From Imperialibacter sp963977595 (GTDB taxonomy: Bacteria; Bacteroidota; Bacteroidia; Cytophagales; Cyclobacteriaceae), in contig NZ_CP180355.1 in assembly GCF_048007035.1 (NCBI RefSeq), positions 2,666,001-2,730,000 on the forward strand: DNA of 64,000 bases, read 5' to 3'. Below the pieces are notes generated by a model. It was given only the letters and a program-made list of their open reading frames with translations, did not search any database and was not told where the DNA came from. This document shows positions 1-9,109 of this stretch, piece after piece; positions within the stretch are counted from its first letter, which is position 1, and every line of letters begins with the position of its first letter. Position numbers and translations under genes: made by a program.

Positions 1-859
1 CATAAAGCCTGCTAGCCCTGGGATAAATGGCCTGGATAACAATTGTCGGTACTATTCTCAAAACCCTGACCACTCTGTCCGCAAGACTGTATGCCCCAAG
101 CATATAGTCAGTTACAAAAAAGCTAAGAATAATAATGCCGCTGTTAATTGAAATGTATCCAACTATCGACGACAAAAAGAGGTAGAAGTTGTCCGTTAAG
201 GACACCCAAATCTCATGAAAAGAAACCCTTTTAAAAGAAATGCCCCAATATTTAACTATATAAATGAGCAATAGAGAATTGGCCCCAACGCCTGAGATGC
301 CCAGCAAGAAATTTACAAGGAAACTCTCCTCCGGGCTCTTCACCAACCAGAAAATAAGGCCAAGATAAGTAACCTTGCTAACCAGGTTGCCAATAGACAA
401 TATGTGCATCTTTTCCAGGCCCTGAGCAAGCCAGTGGGGAAACAGTGCTTCGGCCAAAAGTACTGCAGCCGAAAAAAGAAGGATGGTGCTATTTCTATTG
501 AATTCTCCCAGGTTTTGTGTGGCAAGAACAAGTAAAAGGCCAACGCCACCTGCAAGAACCAGCTTACTCAATAATACTCTTGAAAAAATTTTGGAGAGTT
601 CTTCTTTGTCAGCAAAATTTATAGCGACTTCTCGTGGAGCACTTAGGTTGTAGCCGTAGCTGACAATAATATTTAGCGTGTACACAATAGAGAGCGACAA
701 ATCAACTAAGCCTAGCTGCTCTACACCAATGGCACCCACCACAAGTGGAATTGTGACGACAGATATAAGGATGTTGGATGCCTGTATAGAGAAAAGAAAG
801 CCAAAGTTATGAACCTGCTTGTTACCCGATAGTCGCTTCAGCAGTCGCAAATAAGTCAT
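1..859 (-). CDS. oligosaccharide flippase (Wzx/MOP superfamily), C-terminus beyond window
   Basis: Likely moves lipid-linked oligosaccharide units across the inner membrane for polysaccharide assembly. The reading frame starts at ATG 859 and stays open to the window edge, giving 286 visible residues. It is hydrophobic with repeated membrane segments (for example around residues 18-45 and 85-130). A family-like N-terminal region contains 'PLVVGAIGVEQLGLVDL', and a later segment reads 'LGAYSLADRVVRVLR', both typical of the flippase family. It starts 11 bases after the stop of the Wzz-like gene, so it is probably the last visible gene of an export operon starting at 4565. The C-terminal half lies outside the window. 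Confidence 0.8.
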   Translation of the reverse strand, partial: MTYLRLLKRLSGNKQVHNFGFLFSIQASNILISVVTIPLVVGAIGVEQLGLVDLSLSIVYTLNIIVSYGYNLSAPREVAINFADKEELSKIFSRVLLSKLVLAGGVGLLLVLATQNLGEFNRNSTILLFSAAVLLAEALFPHWLAQGLEKMHILSIGNLVSKVTYLGLIFWLVKSPEESFLVNFLLGISGVGANSLLLIYIVKYWGISFKRVSFHEIWVSLTDNFYLFLSSIVGYISINSGIIILSFFVTDYMLGAYSLADRVVRVLRIVPTIVIQAIYPRASRLY

Positions 860-870
860 TGGCTGTGGGC

Positions 871-1959
871 TTAATAAGCGGCGTTCTGCTCATCGGTCAA
901 TGCTGACCTTAACAAAAATTTGGACAGAAAGAACAAACAACACAGTACTCCTCCCAAAAAGGCCCCTATTATTAAGCCTTTGTACCATTTCCATTTGTTG
1001 TTTTCCAAATAGTTGAGTGGTTTATCAATAATCTGGATGAGAGGCTGCCTGTCCTGAAGACTTAACTTAGCCATCTCTAGACTTTTGACCATTTCACCGT
1101 ATGCTGCAAGCGAGATTTGCAGCTCTATCTGCCTTTCCTGAAGAGGCACATTTCTGGTCTTATATAAAGAGTTTAAATTGAGGGCAACTTCCTGTGAAGC
1201 CGCAATGCCTACCATCGAAGCATTAATTGCCTCTTTTATGCTGTCCGCTTGATGTTGAAAAGTTTCAACCGTTTCTGCAGCCTTTCTAGTCCTGCTCAAA
1301 TAATAAAAATCATTTACTACCCTCACCAGTTCCCTGTTAAAATTTTTGGCGAAGACGGGGTCTTTGAACATCGTCTTTACGCTAATAATATTGAGCCTTC
1401 TTGAAGGTTTTTCAACTACCACATAGCGCTTTTTTAACTCTTCGACAACTTCCAACAAAATACTGTCGTGTCTATGCGTGAACTGCTCTCGGGGTAGGTC
1501 AAAACTAATCCCGTCTAAGTAGGGTTTGGATGCCCACTTCTCATCCCATTCGAGCTCCCTGGCAAATGGATATATTAACTTCTCCATCTTACCTTCATGT
1601 TCAGCGTCAGTCAATACTGCATCAATTAGCATTCTTTTTGACTTATACAGCTCTAGGATGTTCTCGCCCTTGAAAAGATTCTCTTCATCACCGCCCAAGG
1701 CCCCAACATCAATGCCAACCGAACTGGCTAAACCCGAGAGTTGATCAAGTTTACTAGACTCCTCCAAAGCGAAAGTTGTTTCGGCTATATATGTCGGCCT
1801 CCTTAGCGTGTAAAGCAGACCCATAATTCCACCCAGTACAACGCACAACCCAACAATTTTCCAGTTGTGAAGGATGTAATTGATCAATCCCATTGTCCGA
1901 TCAATTAACTCTCTCAATGAGATTTTATCTTCATGTGTAGCTCTGTGCTCGAGTTCCAT
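871..1959 (-). CDS. Wzz-like polysaccharide chain-length / export regulator
   Basis: An inner-membrane protein of 362 residues that probably sets chain length or couples synthesis to export of an exopolysaccharide. There is one membrane segment near residues 34-51 and another near 327-345, with a long, largely helical periplasmic part between them. This is the Wzz/GumC-like topology. No C-terminal tyrosine kinase domain is present, so any regulation by phosphorylation would need a separate protein. The ATG at 1959 lies 5 bases after the stop of the SLBB exporter gene, and the flippase follows 11 bases later, so the three are probably co-transcribed. Confidence 0.8.
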   Translation of the reverse strand: MELEHRATHEDKISLRELIDRTMGLINYILHNWKIVGLCVVLGGIMGLLYTLRRPTYIAETTFALEESSKLDQLSGLASSVGIDVGALGGDEENLFKGENILELYKSKRMLIDAVLTDAEHEGKMEKLIYPFARELEWDEKWASKPYLDGISFDLPREQFTHRHDSILLEVVEELKKRYVVVEKPSRRLNIISVKTMFKDPVFAKNFNRELVRVVNDFYYLSRTRKAAETVETFQHQADSIKEAINASMVGIAASQEVALNLNSLYKTRNVPLQERQIELQISLAAYGEMVKSLEMAKLSLQDRQPLIQIIDKPLNYLENNKWKWYKGLIIGAFLGGVLCCLFFLSKFLLRSALTDEQNAAY

Positions 1960-1964
1960 AAAAT

Positions 1965-4565
1965 CTATTTGAAAGTAATTTGACTAACCACCAAGGCAAT
2001 AGTTGCCAACCCGGTGGCAACACCAATAAGATCTCCAGGCTTCAGAGGTATCTTCAGCGGTTTAACCGGTATTATAATCTCAGCTCCCGGCTCGACATTT
2101 GGATAGTTTCTTATAAACAAAAACCCTTTGGTCCTTGCCACCTCCCCGTTTGCATATACTACATATGTCCGTCCTTTTCTTGCCCGGCTGTCGAATCCAC
2201 CGGCCCGGTCAATAAAATATTTAACAGACTTGCTGCGTTCATATCGTACCGTAGTTGGGTAAAGCACTCTGCCTCGCAATCTTACTGTCTGCAGTTGCTT
2301 TGGAATACTGATCACATCACCCTCTTCCAAAATCAAATCATACTTTGATCCCGGATTCGACAGAATCTCCTCCAGGTTGATCCCTATAATTTCGGTTTCC
2401 TTCAGCCCACCACCAGCCAAAAAAGGATTGGTAAGTCCCATTTCGGCGAGTCTCTCCCGTTTAGCGAAGCTGGAAAGGTCTTCATTAGAGGAAAGGTCGA
2501 TTGCTTTCTCGTAGAGCTCTTCGTCAATCTTGTTGGACAAAAGGTTCTCAGACTCTGTACGGTCTTTCCGGCTCCCTTCGATATTCTCCTGCACCCCCTC
2601 CAGGCTTTTCATTTTTCGTGAAAGCTCAGGTTCTTCGTTGAAAAACTCTGTCCGGCGAATAAGTGTTGCCCCTTTAGGGTAGGCAAATTCTGAAAGTCCA
2701 CCTGCTCGTTTGACAACGTCGGAGATCTTCTCATTCACATTCCTGATGGCATACTTGCCAGGATACAGCACTTCACCATCAATTTGGATAAACCTTTCAA
2801 TACGATAGTTGGGGTTTCTCCTCACAACCACGTGGTCAAATGGTTCGAGCACCGTACCTGTGGAAGTCATGCCAAGGCTTTTATCGACCTGAATCACAAT
2901 GATATCAGAGATGTCTTTAGAGTTGAGGTCTTTTACTCTTCTGGTAATCTCAATGTTCGATTCAGCCGCAGCTTCCCTCAATCCGTTCGCCTGGGCTATA
3001 AGATCCTCCACAGTCATTTTTTCAGAATAGGGGAACTCACCAGCCTGATTTACTTCTCCAGTAATTGTGACATAGTATTCCTCCTTGAGGTCATACTTAG
3101 AATAAATAGTGACAACATCCTCCCTTTGGATGACAATGTCTTCATTTTCTCCAGTCAAAACCTTCGCAAGATCGAACGATATCGTTTCCGTCGACAAATC
3201 ATCCAGCGTTCTGGTAATTGTAGCCCTGGCTGTGTACGCCTCTCCGGTGGGCCCGTCTGCCCTTTTGATAAGCTCAGTCAAGGTTAGCCCGTCAGAAAGA
3301 GAATAAGAGCCGGCTCTGAAAACTGCACCCTTTATCTGCACCCTGTTAGCATAGCGGTCAAGGATTTTTCCAACCCTGTACACGTCCCCACTTTTCGGAG
3401 TGAATATTTCAAACTGGTCTTTGAAAACATCTGCCACCATTTTTTCGGTGTCATTGTTTCGGGTCACGTTTACCCGATCCTTGTAGCTTTGATCGGTGAA
3501 GCCTCCAGCGTAGTGTAGCACGTCTTTAAACGACTCATCGCCGCTTAACTCAAATACGCCAGGTCGTTTCACCTCCCCTTTAACTTCCACTCTGGAGGTA
3601 TATGGATCAACAATGATCACGTCTTGCTCCTGAAGCAGGATATTATTTTCAGCTTTTCCTCCTATCAAAAAATCGTAGGCATCAACGCTGGCAATAAGCT
3701 TGTTTTTGCGGAAGACCTTTATGTTCCTGAAAGTTCCATTAGTTGTAATTCCTCCTGCCGCATATAAGGCGTTGAAAACTGTGGAAAGTGAGCTCAATGT
3801 GTAGGTACCCGGCAACCTCAACTCACCCACCATGTTCACCTTAATAGTACGCACCAAGCCTAAAGAAACATTGATGAAAGTATTGGGTATCGCTCCCTTA
3901 AGGCCTGTATAGGCTACGGCTAGTTTGTCGGTAATCTGCTTTTTAGCCTGATCTATCGTCTGGCCACTCACTGAGATCGGTCCAAAGTTGGCGATGACGA
4001 GCTTGCCTTCTGCATTAACCCTTGCTTCAAAGTATTGCTCTGAAGCACCGTAAATATCTATGAAGAGAACATCGCCGGGGCCTAGCACATAATTTTGTGG
4101 CGTAGGCATGTTCAGGCTGGGCTCGAAGGTCAGCTTGAGGCTTTCATTGTTAAAAAGTGAATAGCCAAAAATACGCTCTTCTAGCGGGGCCTCTTCTTCA
4201 TTTTCCGCCTGCTTCTTTGGCCCCATAATTTTATCCCAATCATGCTGCCCTCTTATCTGGCTGCTTGGATACGATTTCCCATCACTCACCCGAGCCGAGC
4301 TGATTTTATTGACCCTGCCTGAGAGTTTGTTTACCTCAGCAGCAGAAAGTCCCTGACTCTGTGCCAACTGTAGCATCTGGTCAGGCGAGTACCCCATTGA
4401 CGTACCCTTGCTCATTAGCTCGACTATCTGAGCATCAGAGAGGTTGTCAACATTGATAGTCGAAAGATCAGGAATTGCCTGACTACTTGCCTTTGGAGAT
4501 AGGCCAATAAAAATGGCCAGAAACAAAACGGTTAAGAGACGGTATTTTGCGTTCGAAAAGGTCAT
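1965..4565 (-). CDS. SLBB-domain outer-membrane polysaccharide exporter (Wza-like)
   Basis: Predicted outer-membrane channel for exopolysaccharide export. I start it at ATG 4565, giving 866 residues, because this gives a clean signal peptide ending in 'PKASSQ'. A TTG 14 codons upstream would place charged residues before it. A Poly_export domain begins near residue 160 ('LGPGDVLFIDIYG'). It is followed by a series of SLBB beta-grasp units recognisable by phrases such as 'VEVKGEVKRPGVFEL', 'VQIKGAVFRAGSYSL' and 'VRLRGRVLYPTTV'. A hydrophobic segment near the C-terminus ('LIGVATGLATIALVVSQI') may be a membrane helix. It is far longer than E. coli Wza (about 380), as is common for Bacteroidota exporters with extra SLBB repeats. 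Confidence 0.88.
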   Translation of the reverse strand: MTFSNAKYRLLTVLFLAIFIGLSPKASSQAIPDLSTINVDNLSDAQIVELMSKGTSMGYSPDQMLQLAQSQGLSAAEVNKLSGRVNKISSARVSDGKSYPSSQIRGQHDWDKIMGPKKQAENEEEAPLEERIFGYSLFNNESLKLTFEPSLNMPTPQNYVLGPGDVLFIDIYGASEQYFEARVNAEGKLVIANFGPISVSGQTIDQAKKQITDKLAVAYTGLKGAIPNTFINVSLGLVRTIKVNMVGELRLPGTYTLSSLSTVFNALYAAGGITTNGTFRNIKVFRKNKLIASVDAYDFLIGGKAENNILLQEQDVIIVDPYTSRVEVKGEVKRPGVFELSGDESFKDVLHYAGGFTDQSYKDRVNVTRNNDTEKMVADVFKDQFEIFTPKSGDVYRVGKILDRYANRVQIKGAVFRAGSYSLSDGLTLTELIKRADGPTGEAYTARATITRTLDDLSTETISFDLAKVLTGENEDIVIQREDVVTIYSKYDLKEEYYVTITGEVNQAGEFPYSEKMTVEDLIAQANGLREAAAESNIEITRRVKDLNSKDISDIIVIQVDKSLGMTSTGTVLEPFDHVVVRRNPNYRIERFIQIDGEVLYPGKYAIRNVNEKISDVVKRAGGLSEFAYPKGATLIRRTEFFNEEPELSRKMKSLEGVQENIEGSRKDRTESENLLSNKIDEELYEKAIDLSSNEDLSSFAKRERLAEMGLTNPFLAGGGLKETEIIGINLEEILSNPGSKYDLILEEGDVISIPKQLQTVRLRGRVLYPTTVRYERSKSVKYFIDRAGGFDSRARKGRTYVVYANGEVARTKGFLFIRNYPNVEPGAEIIIPVKPLKIPLKPGDLIGVATGLATIALVVSQITFK

Positions 4566-4689
4566 GATACCCTTTTGCTTAGTCTGGTTTCGAGAAATAA
4601 AGCGCAAGATAGGATAATTAATTAGCTTACTAAATAGGAATACAGCCCTGACAACGAAGGCGACAGGATAGTTGGTGTGCTGTGAAAAT

Positions 4690-4720
4690 AAAAAAGAGAA
4701 CCTGTTAGTCCTCTTTTTTT
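4690..4720 (-). terminator. intrinsic terminator of the cysCDNQ operon
   Basis: Complementary arms lie at 4690-4701 and 4708-4719 around a 6-nt loop, followed on the minus strand by a U-rich arm. The single imperfect pair becomes a G-U wobble only in minus-strand RNA, which indicates the direction of use. The cysQ stop codon (4705-4707) lies inside the loop, so the last codons of cysQ form part of the hairpin. It separates the cys operon from the downstream exporter operon. Confidence 0.6.
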
Positions 4721-5487
4721 GCTTTTGCTATGAAAAAGTTATTGAGCAATATCTCTTTATTGTACCTAAGCGGCTCATTTGTTTTGTTGTCTATCACCGA
4801 TCCACCTGCTGCCTCCAGCACTGCCTGCGCTGCGGCTGTGTCCCATTCCATGGTAGGGCCAAAACGTGGATAAACGTCGGCGCCGCCTTCCGCAAGCACC
4901 ATAAACTTCAGCGAGCTGCCCATCGATACTATCTCAGGCTTATCGTATTGGCTGATAAACTCAAGCGTTTCGTCGCTCATGTGAGAACGGCTGGCCACCA
5001 CTCGTACGGGGCCGGAGTATCCAGATGATTTTCCGCCATCAAGCTGGATCGTCTCACCTTTTTCTTCCAGAAAAGCTCCCTGGCCAATAATACCCCAATG
5101 CAACTTTTCCTGCACAGGTGTGTACACCACGCCAGCCACTAGCTCCGTTTTGTTAACAAGGGCTATGTTGACTGTAAATTCACCGTTTCTCTTTATGAAC
5201 TCCTTTGTGCCATCGAGAGGATCAACCAGCCAGAAATAACCCCAGCCTGATCTTTCGCTGAAACCTATCCCTTTGCCTTCTTCACTCAACACCGGGATAC
5301 CGGTGTTCTCAAGGTGTTTCATGATCACGTCATGAGCTGCCTTGTCGGCCTTCGTAAGCGGTGAATTATCTCCTTTGGTTTCTACGCCAAAATCTTCTGT
5401 GTCGTAAATTTTGAGAATAGCCTTTCCCCCTTCGATGGCAGCTTGTTTGGCTTTACCTATCAGGCTGTTAATTTTAGTTTGCTCCAT
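4705..5487 (-). CDS. cysQ: 3'(2'),5'-bisphosphate nucleotidase CysQ
   Basis: Hydrolyses PAP (3'-phosphoadenosine 5'-phosphate), the by-product released when PAPS is used, to AMP. The 260 residues show the Mg-dependent inositol-monophosphatase fold signatures: acidic 'EE' at 69-70, 'WLVDPLDGTKEF' at 86-97 (metal-binding Asp89 and Asp92) and 'EWDTAAAQAVLEAAGG' beginning at 214 (Asp216). The start codon overlaps the cysN stop as TGATG. Placing a PAP phosphatase directly after the PAPS-synthesis genes shows that PAP is expected as a product, as it is with sulfotransferases or PAPS reductase. Confidence 0.92.
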   Translation of the reverse strand: MEQTKINSLIGKAKQAAIEGGKAILKIYDTEDFGVETKGDNSPLTKADKAAHDVIMKHLENTGIPVLSEEGKGIGFSERSGWGYFWLVDPLDGTKEFIKRNGEFTVNIALVNKTELVAGVVYTPVQEKLHWGIIGQGAFLEEKGETIQLDGGKSSGYSGPVRVVASRSHMSDETLEFISQYDKPEIVSMGSSLKFMVLAEGGADVYPRFGPTMEWDTAAAQAVLEAAGGSVIDNKTNEPLRYNKEILLNNFFIAKAKKED

Positions 5488-6749
5488 CAGATGATCATCC
5501 CCGCTGCGACAGTTTCGTTGGTAGCCTCGTCAACCAAAATGATACTGCCAGTATTCCTGTTTCTTCTGTAAGAATCCACCAAAAGCGGTTTGGTCGTCCT
5601 GAGTTGAACCCTGGCTATTTCATTGGACTTGATGTCTTTGTCCTCCTCCATTCGGTGCAGTGTGTTGATGTCCACTTTGTATTGTACCTCTTTAATGATC
5701 GCTTTCACCTCATTACTGGTATGAAATAAAGTATACTTAGCCCTGGGTAGGGGGCCTTTATTATTCATCCAGCAAAGCATTACATCTATATCCTGCACTG
5801 CCTTGGGTTGATTGTTGTCCCGAACGATCATATCCCCTCGGCTGATGTCAATATCGTCTTCCAGCGTCAATGTCACCGACATAGGAGGAAACGCTTCTGC
5901 GATCGGGCCATCTGCCGTATCGATAGATTTGATTTTTGAGGTGAGGCCCGAAGGCAAGACTGTAACTGAATCTCCAGGCTTGAAAATGCCACCAGATACC
6001 CTACCTGCATAGCCTCTGTAGTCATGATACTCGTCAGAATGTGGTCGGATAACCGTTTGCACCGGGAAACGGCAGTCGATGTGATTTTCATCACTGGCGA
6101 TGTGAATTGTTTCAAGCTCATGAAGTAACGTACCACCGTGGAACCACGGGGTTTTCTCCGACTTGTTCACCACGTTGTCGCCATGAAGCGCACTAATGGG
6201 AATAAACCTGATGTCTTTCACGTCAAGTTTGGCTGCAAAGTCTTCATACTGCTTCACTACCCTGTCGTAGGCTTCCTCAGAGTAATCTACCAGATCCATT
6301 TTGTTCACACACACAATAATGTGGGGGATTTGCAGGAGGGAAGCAATGAAGCTGTGGCGGCAAGTCTGCTCAATCACCCCTTTTCGGGCATCTACCAGAA
6401 TAAGTGCCAGGTTGGCGGTCGATGCGCCAGTCACCATGTTACGGGTGTACTGAATATGCCCGGGCGTATCGGCAATAATAAATTTCCTTTTTGGTGTAGC
6501 AAAGTACCTGTAGGCTACATCTATGGTGATTCCCTGCTCTCGTTCATCCTTCAAGCCGTCGGTCAAGAGCGAAAGATCCACGTGACCAAGACCCTTTTTC
6601 TTACTGGAGTTCTCCACTGAAAGCAGCTGGTCTTCAAAAATCGATTTTGAGTCAAAAAGCAACCTTCCTATCAAGGTGCTTTTCCCGTCGTCCACACTTC
6701 CGGCTGTAGTAAACCGGAGCAGTTCCATGTCCAAATATCCGTCTGACAT
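5487..6749 (-). CDS. cysN: sulfate adenylyltransferase subunit 1 (GTPase), CysN
   Basis: Regulatory GTPase subunit of ATP sulfurylase, coupling GTP hydrolysis to formation of adenosine 5'-phosphosulfate (APS) from ATP and sulfate. The 420 residues carry the elongation-factor-like GTPase motifs: P-loop 'GSVDDGKST' at 17-25, 'DTPGH' at 94-98 and 'NKMD' at 149-152. EF-Tu-like beta-barrel domains follow. There is no fused APS kinase domain at the C-terminus, in line with a separate cysC gene upstream. It lies 10 bases downstream of cysD and shares one base with cysQ. Confidence 0.95.
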   Translation of the reverse strand: MSDGYLDMELLRFTTAGSVDDGKSTLIGRLLFDSKSIFEDQLLSVENSSKKKGLGHVDLSLLTDGLKDEREQGITIDVAYRYFATPKRKFIIADTPGHIQYTRNMVTGASTANLALILVDARKGVIEQTCRHSFIASLLQIPHIIVCVNKMDLVDYSEEAYDRVVKQYEDFAAKLDVKDIRFIPISALHGDNVVNKSEKTPWFHGGTLLHELETIHIASDENHIDCRFPVQTVIRPHSDEYHDYRGYAGRVSGGIFKPGDSVTVLPSGLTSKIKSIDTADGPIAEAFPPMSVTLTLEDDIDISRGDMIVRDNNQPKAVQDIDVMLCWMNNKGPLPRAKYTLFHTSNEVKAIIKEVQYKVDINTLHRMEEDKDIKSNEIARVQLRTTKPLLVDSYRRNRNTGSIILVDEATNETVAAGMII

Positions 6750-6759
6750 TATCTTCTAA

Positions 6760-7665
6760 TTAAAAATAGCCTTCTTTCTTTCTGTCTTCCATAGCGGTTT
6801 CAGATCGTTTGTCATCCGATCTGTTGCCTCTTTCAGTTTGCCTTAGCGCCGACACCTCAAATACGATCTTCTCCAGCGTGTCAGCATCAGATTCTATGCC
6901 GCCGGTGATAGTGATATCGCCCAGCGTTCTGAACCTGATCTTCTTCTTTTCAATTTTTTCCCCTTCACGAAGCTGCGTGAATTCTGACTTGGGCAGCCAT
7001 GTGCCGTCACGCCTGATTACCTCTCTTTCATGGGCAATATAGAGCGACGGTATATCGATGTTTTCTGACAAAATATATTGCCAAACGTCCATCTCAGTCC
7101 AGTTGCTTATCGGGAACACCCTGAAGTGTTCTCCCTGGTTTTTCTTGCCGTTGAAGAGGTTCCAAAGCTCCGGCCGCTGATTTTTTGGATCCCACTGGCC
7201 AAATTCATCTCTATGTGAGAAAAAACGCTCCTTGGCACGTGCCTTTTCTTCGTCTCTTCTGGCACCTCCCATCAGGGCATCAAATTTATTTTCCTCGATG
7301 GAGTCCAGCAGGGTTGTAATCTGCAGCCAGTTGCGGCTCGCATTTTTTCCGGTTTCTTCACGAACCCGACCGGCATCTATAGACTTCTGCACAGATGCAA
7401 CAACTAAATTCACTCCCAGTTCTTTTACCAGATTGTCCCTAAAGTCAATCGTTTCAGGGAAATTGTGACCCGTGTCGATGTGAACGAGGGGAAATGGGAT
7501 TTTGGCCGGCCAGAAAGCCTTCCGGGCCAAATGGGTAACCACTATGGAGTCTTTCCCTCCGGAGAAAAGTATCCCGGGGTTTTCAAATTGAGCAAAAACC
7601 TCTCTGATGATAAAGATGGATTCTGCTTCCAGTTCCTTCAGGTGAGTAAGATTGTACCTCGCCAT
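6760..7665 (-). CDS. cysD: sulfate adenylyltransferase subunit 2, CysD
   Basis: Catalytic subunit of the heteromeric ATP sulfurylase, forming APS from ATP and sulfate. The length of 301 residues is normal for the family. The PP-loop motif 'SGGKDS' is at 35-40. The later 'MGGARRDEEKARAKER' and 'VFPISNWTEMDVWQYI' segments are characteristic of CysD in the PAPS-reductase-like superfamily. The ATG overlaps the cysC stop (TAATG at 7663-7667), so the two are translationally coupled. Confidence 0.95.
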   Translation of the reverse strand: MARYNLTHLKELEAESIFIIREVFAQFENPGILFSGGKDSIVVTHLARKAFWPAKIPFPLVHIDTGHNFPETIDFRDNLVKELGVNLVVASVQKSIDAGRVREETGKNASRNWLQITTLLDSIEENKFDALMGGARRDEEKARAKERFFSHRDEFGQWDPKNQRPELWNLFNGKKNQGEHFRVFPISNWTEMDVWQYILSENIDIPSLYIAHEREVIRRDGTWLPKSEFTQLREGEKIEKKKIRFRTLGDITITGGIESDADTLEKIVFEVSALRQTERGNRSDDKRSETAMEDRKKEGYF

Positions 7666-8273
7666 TAACTTTTAATTTTTTTCAAAACTACTTCCAAAAT
7701 CTTTTTTGTGCACACTTCCAGCGACTCTTCGTTGGTTTTTACTACTACATCTGCATTTTTGGGTTGCTCGAAAGGTGAGTCGATCCCGGTAAAATTTTTG
7801 ATTTTCCCTTCTCTGGCCTTTTTATAAAGTCCTTTCACATCTCTTTGCTCGCACACTTCCAGAGGGCAGTCGACAAACACTTCTATAAAGTTATCCGCCC
7901 CAGCCAGGTCTTTGGCTTGCTTCCGGTCATCAATAAACGGCGAGATAAATGCCGTGAGTACAATAGTGCCCGAATCGATGAAAAGCTTCGACACTTCACC
8001 AATGCGGCGGATATTCTCTTTGCGTGCCTCATTACCAAAATCCAGGTCTTTGTTGAGACCCGACCGAATATTGTCACCGTCGAGAATATAAGTATTGAGC
8101 CCCTGGGTAAATAAGGCTTTCTCTACCTCGCTGGCCAGCGTTGACTTGCCAGAACCCGACAAGCCAGTTAACCAAACCAGCACGGGTCGGTAGCCATTTC
8201 GCTCTACTCTGTCAACATGAGTGATACTGTGCTTGTGCGGAATTATATTTTCTGAAACCGAATCAGCAGACAT
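7665..8273 (-). CDS. cysC: adenylylsulfate kinase CysC
   Basis: Phosphorylates APS at the 3' position to make PAPS, the universal sulfate donor. It has 202 residues, with a Walker A 'GLSGSGKST' at 37-45, then 'DGDNIRSGLNKDLDF' and the typical 'FIDDRKQAKDL' and 'VDCPLEVCEQRDVKGLY' segments. It is the first gene of the four-gene cysC-cysD-cysN-cysQ operon. A good Bacteroidota-type promoter lies about 60 bases upstream of its ATG. Confidence 0.95.
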   Translation of the reverse strand: MSADSVSENIIPHKHSITHVDRVERNGYRPVLVWLTGLSGSGKSTLASEVEKALFTQGLNTYILDGDNIRSGLNKDLDFGNEARKENIRRIGEVSKLFIDSGTIVLTAFISPFIDDRKQAKDLAGADNFIEVFVDCPLEVCEQRDVKGLYKKAREGKIKNFTGIDSPFEQPKNADVVVKTNEESLEVCTKKILEVVLKKIKS

Positions 8274-8334
8274 ATTTGAAGCCGGAAAAATGAATTAACT
8301 ATATTCTCTATTGGGTTAGTATAGAATTGAGGCA

Positions 8335-8364
8335 CAAAGATAATTGAAGGTTTCCCGAAAACAA
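8335..8364 (-). promoter_or_regulatory. Bacteroidota-type promoter of the cysCDNQ operon
   Basis: On the minus strand, TTG (8362-8364) is followed after 19 bases by TATCTTTG (8335-8342). This is an exact match to the Bacteroidota consensus TTG-N(17-23)-TAnnTTTG. The expected transcription start would leave a leader of roughly 55 bases before the cysC ATG at 8273. Confidence 0.55.
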
Positions 8365-8433
8365 GATGAAAACCCCCATAAACCAATAAAGGGCAGTGAA
8401 GGCCCTCTATCAATGCTTATCAATGTAAATGCG

Positions 8434-9102
8434 TTACAATCTTCGAAGGAGTATGTCTCCACTGATCGACTTGAGCTGAAGGTTCTTCCCTCCGTTGTTC
8501 AGTTTGGCGTCCAGCTTTACGCCAACCATCTCATTCAACCCTTTCCCACCATCAAGGTATTCGAACGTCAAGTCGCTATAGATGTCGCCAGAAATAGTTG
8601 ACGCCTTCAACGAAATGTTTTGAGAGGCTGGCAGCTTAATGTCCACATCTCCGGAAATGGTCTCAAGAGACAGCTCACCACCGTCAAAAGTGGTTTGAAT
8701 GTCGGCGCTGATGCTTTTCACACCAATATCGACCCCTTTTGGTAACCACACCTCCACTGTCATAGTGGGGGTGGAGCAGTAGCAGTTTTCACGACCGCCT
8801 CTTTGCTTTTTCCAGTAGTCTTCAAACTGTTGTTTCTTCATGTAGATGCTCACCGCCGAGGTAGTATTGTCTACGCTGATCGTAAACTCAGGAGTGGGCC
8901 AGTCTTCTTTTTCCTCCACACTTAAAACTGCCTTTGCTTCCTGCTGATCCCAGTGATTAATTTTAATCACCGACGAGAAATCAAACTCCAGGTATATCTT
9001 CTGGCCTGCTTTCACTGGGCTACTCGCCTCGGTGGTGTATTGGGCCAGGAGGGAGGTCACGCTTCCCAGAAGCATGACCAAACCCATTGCTATGGCTTTC
9101 AT
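8434..9102 (-). CDS. exported DUF4097-like beta-repeat protein (short)
   Basis: An exported protein of 222 residues with a signal peptide (residues 1-20, ending 'VTSLLAQ'). The C-terminal half repeats an 'SGDI/SGDV' beta-strand motif ('ETISGDVDIKLP', 'STISGDIYSDL', 'KSISGDILLRRL') as in the DUF4097/putative adhesin family, which builds a right-handed beta-structure. Its biochemical role is unknown. It lies 7 bases downstream of a longer paralogue and probably belongs to the operon of the ECF sigma factor at 11341. The pair may report on or act at the envelope; this is inferred from position only. Confidence 0.75.
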   Translation of the reverse strand: MKAIAMGLVMLLGSVTSLLAQYTTEASSPVKAGQKIYLEFDFSSVIKINHWDQQEAKAVLSVEEKEDWPTPEFTISVDNTTSAVSIYMKKQQFEDYWKKQRGGRENCYCSTPTMTVEVWLPKGVDIGVKSISADIQTTFDGGELSLETISGDVDIKLPASQNISLKASTISGDIYSDLTFEYLDGGKGLNEMVGVKLDAKLNNGGKNLQLKSISGDILLRRL

Positions 9103-9109
9103 GGCTGAA

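Noticed and set aside
4705..8273. Reading the cys genes as assimilatory sulfate reduction
   Set aside because: No cysH, cysI, cysJ or sulfate transporter gene is in the window; the context is polysaccharide export. It cannot be fully excluded from this window.
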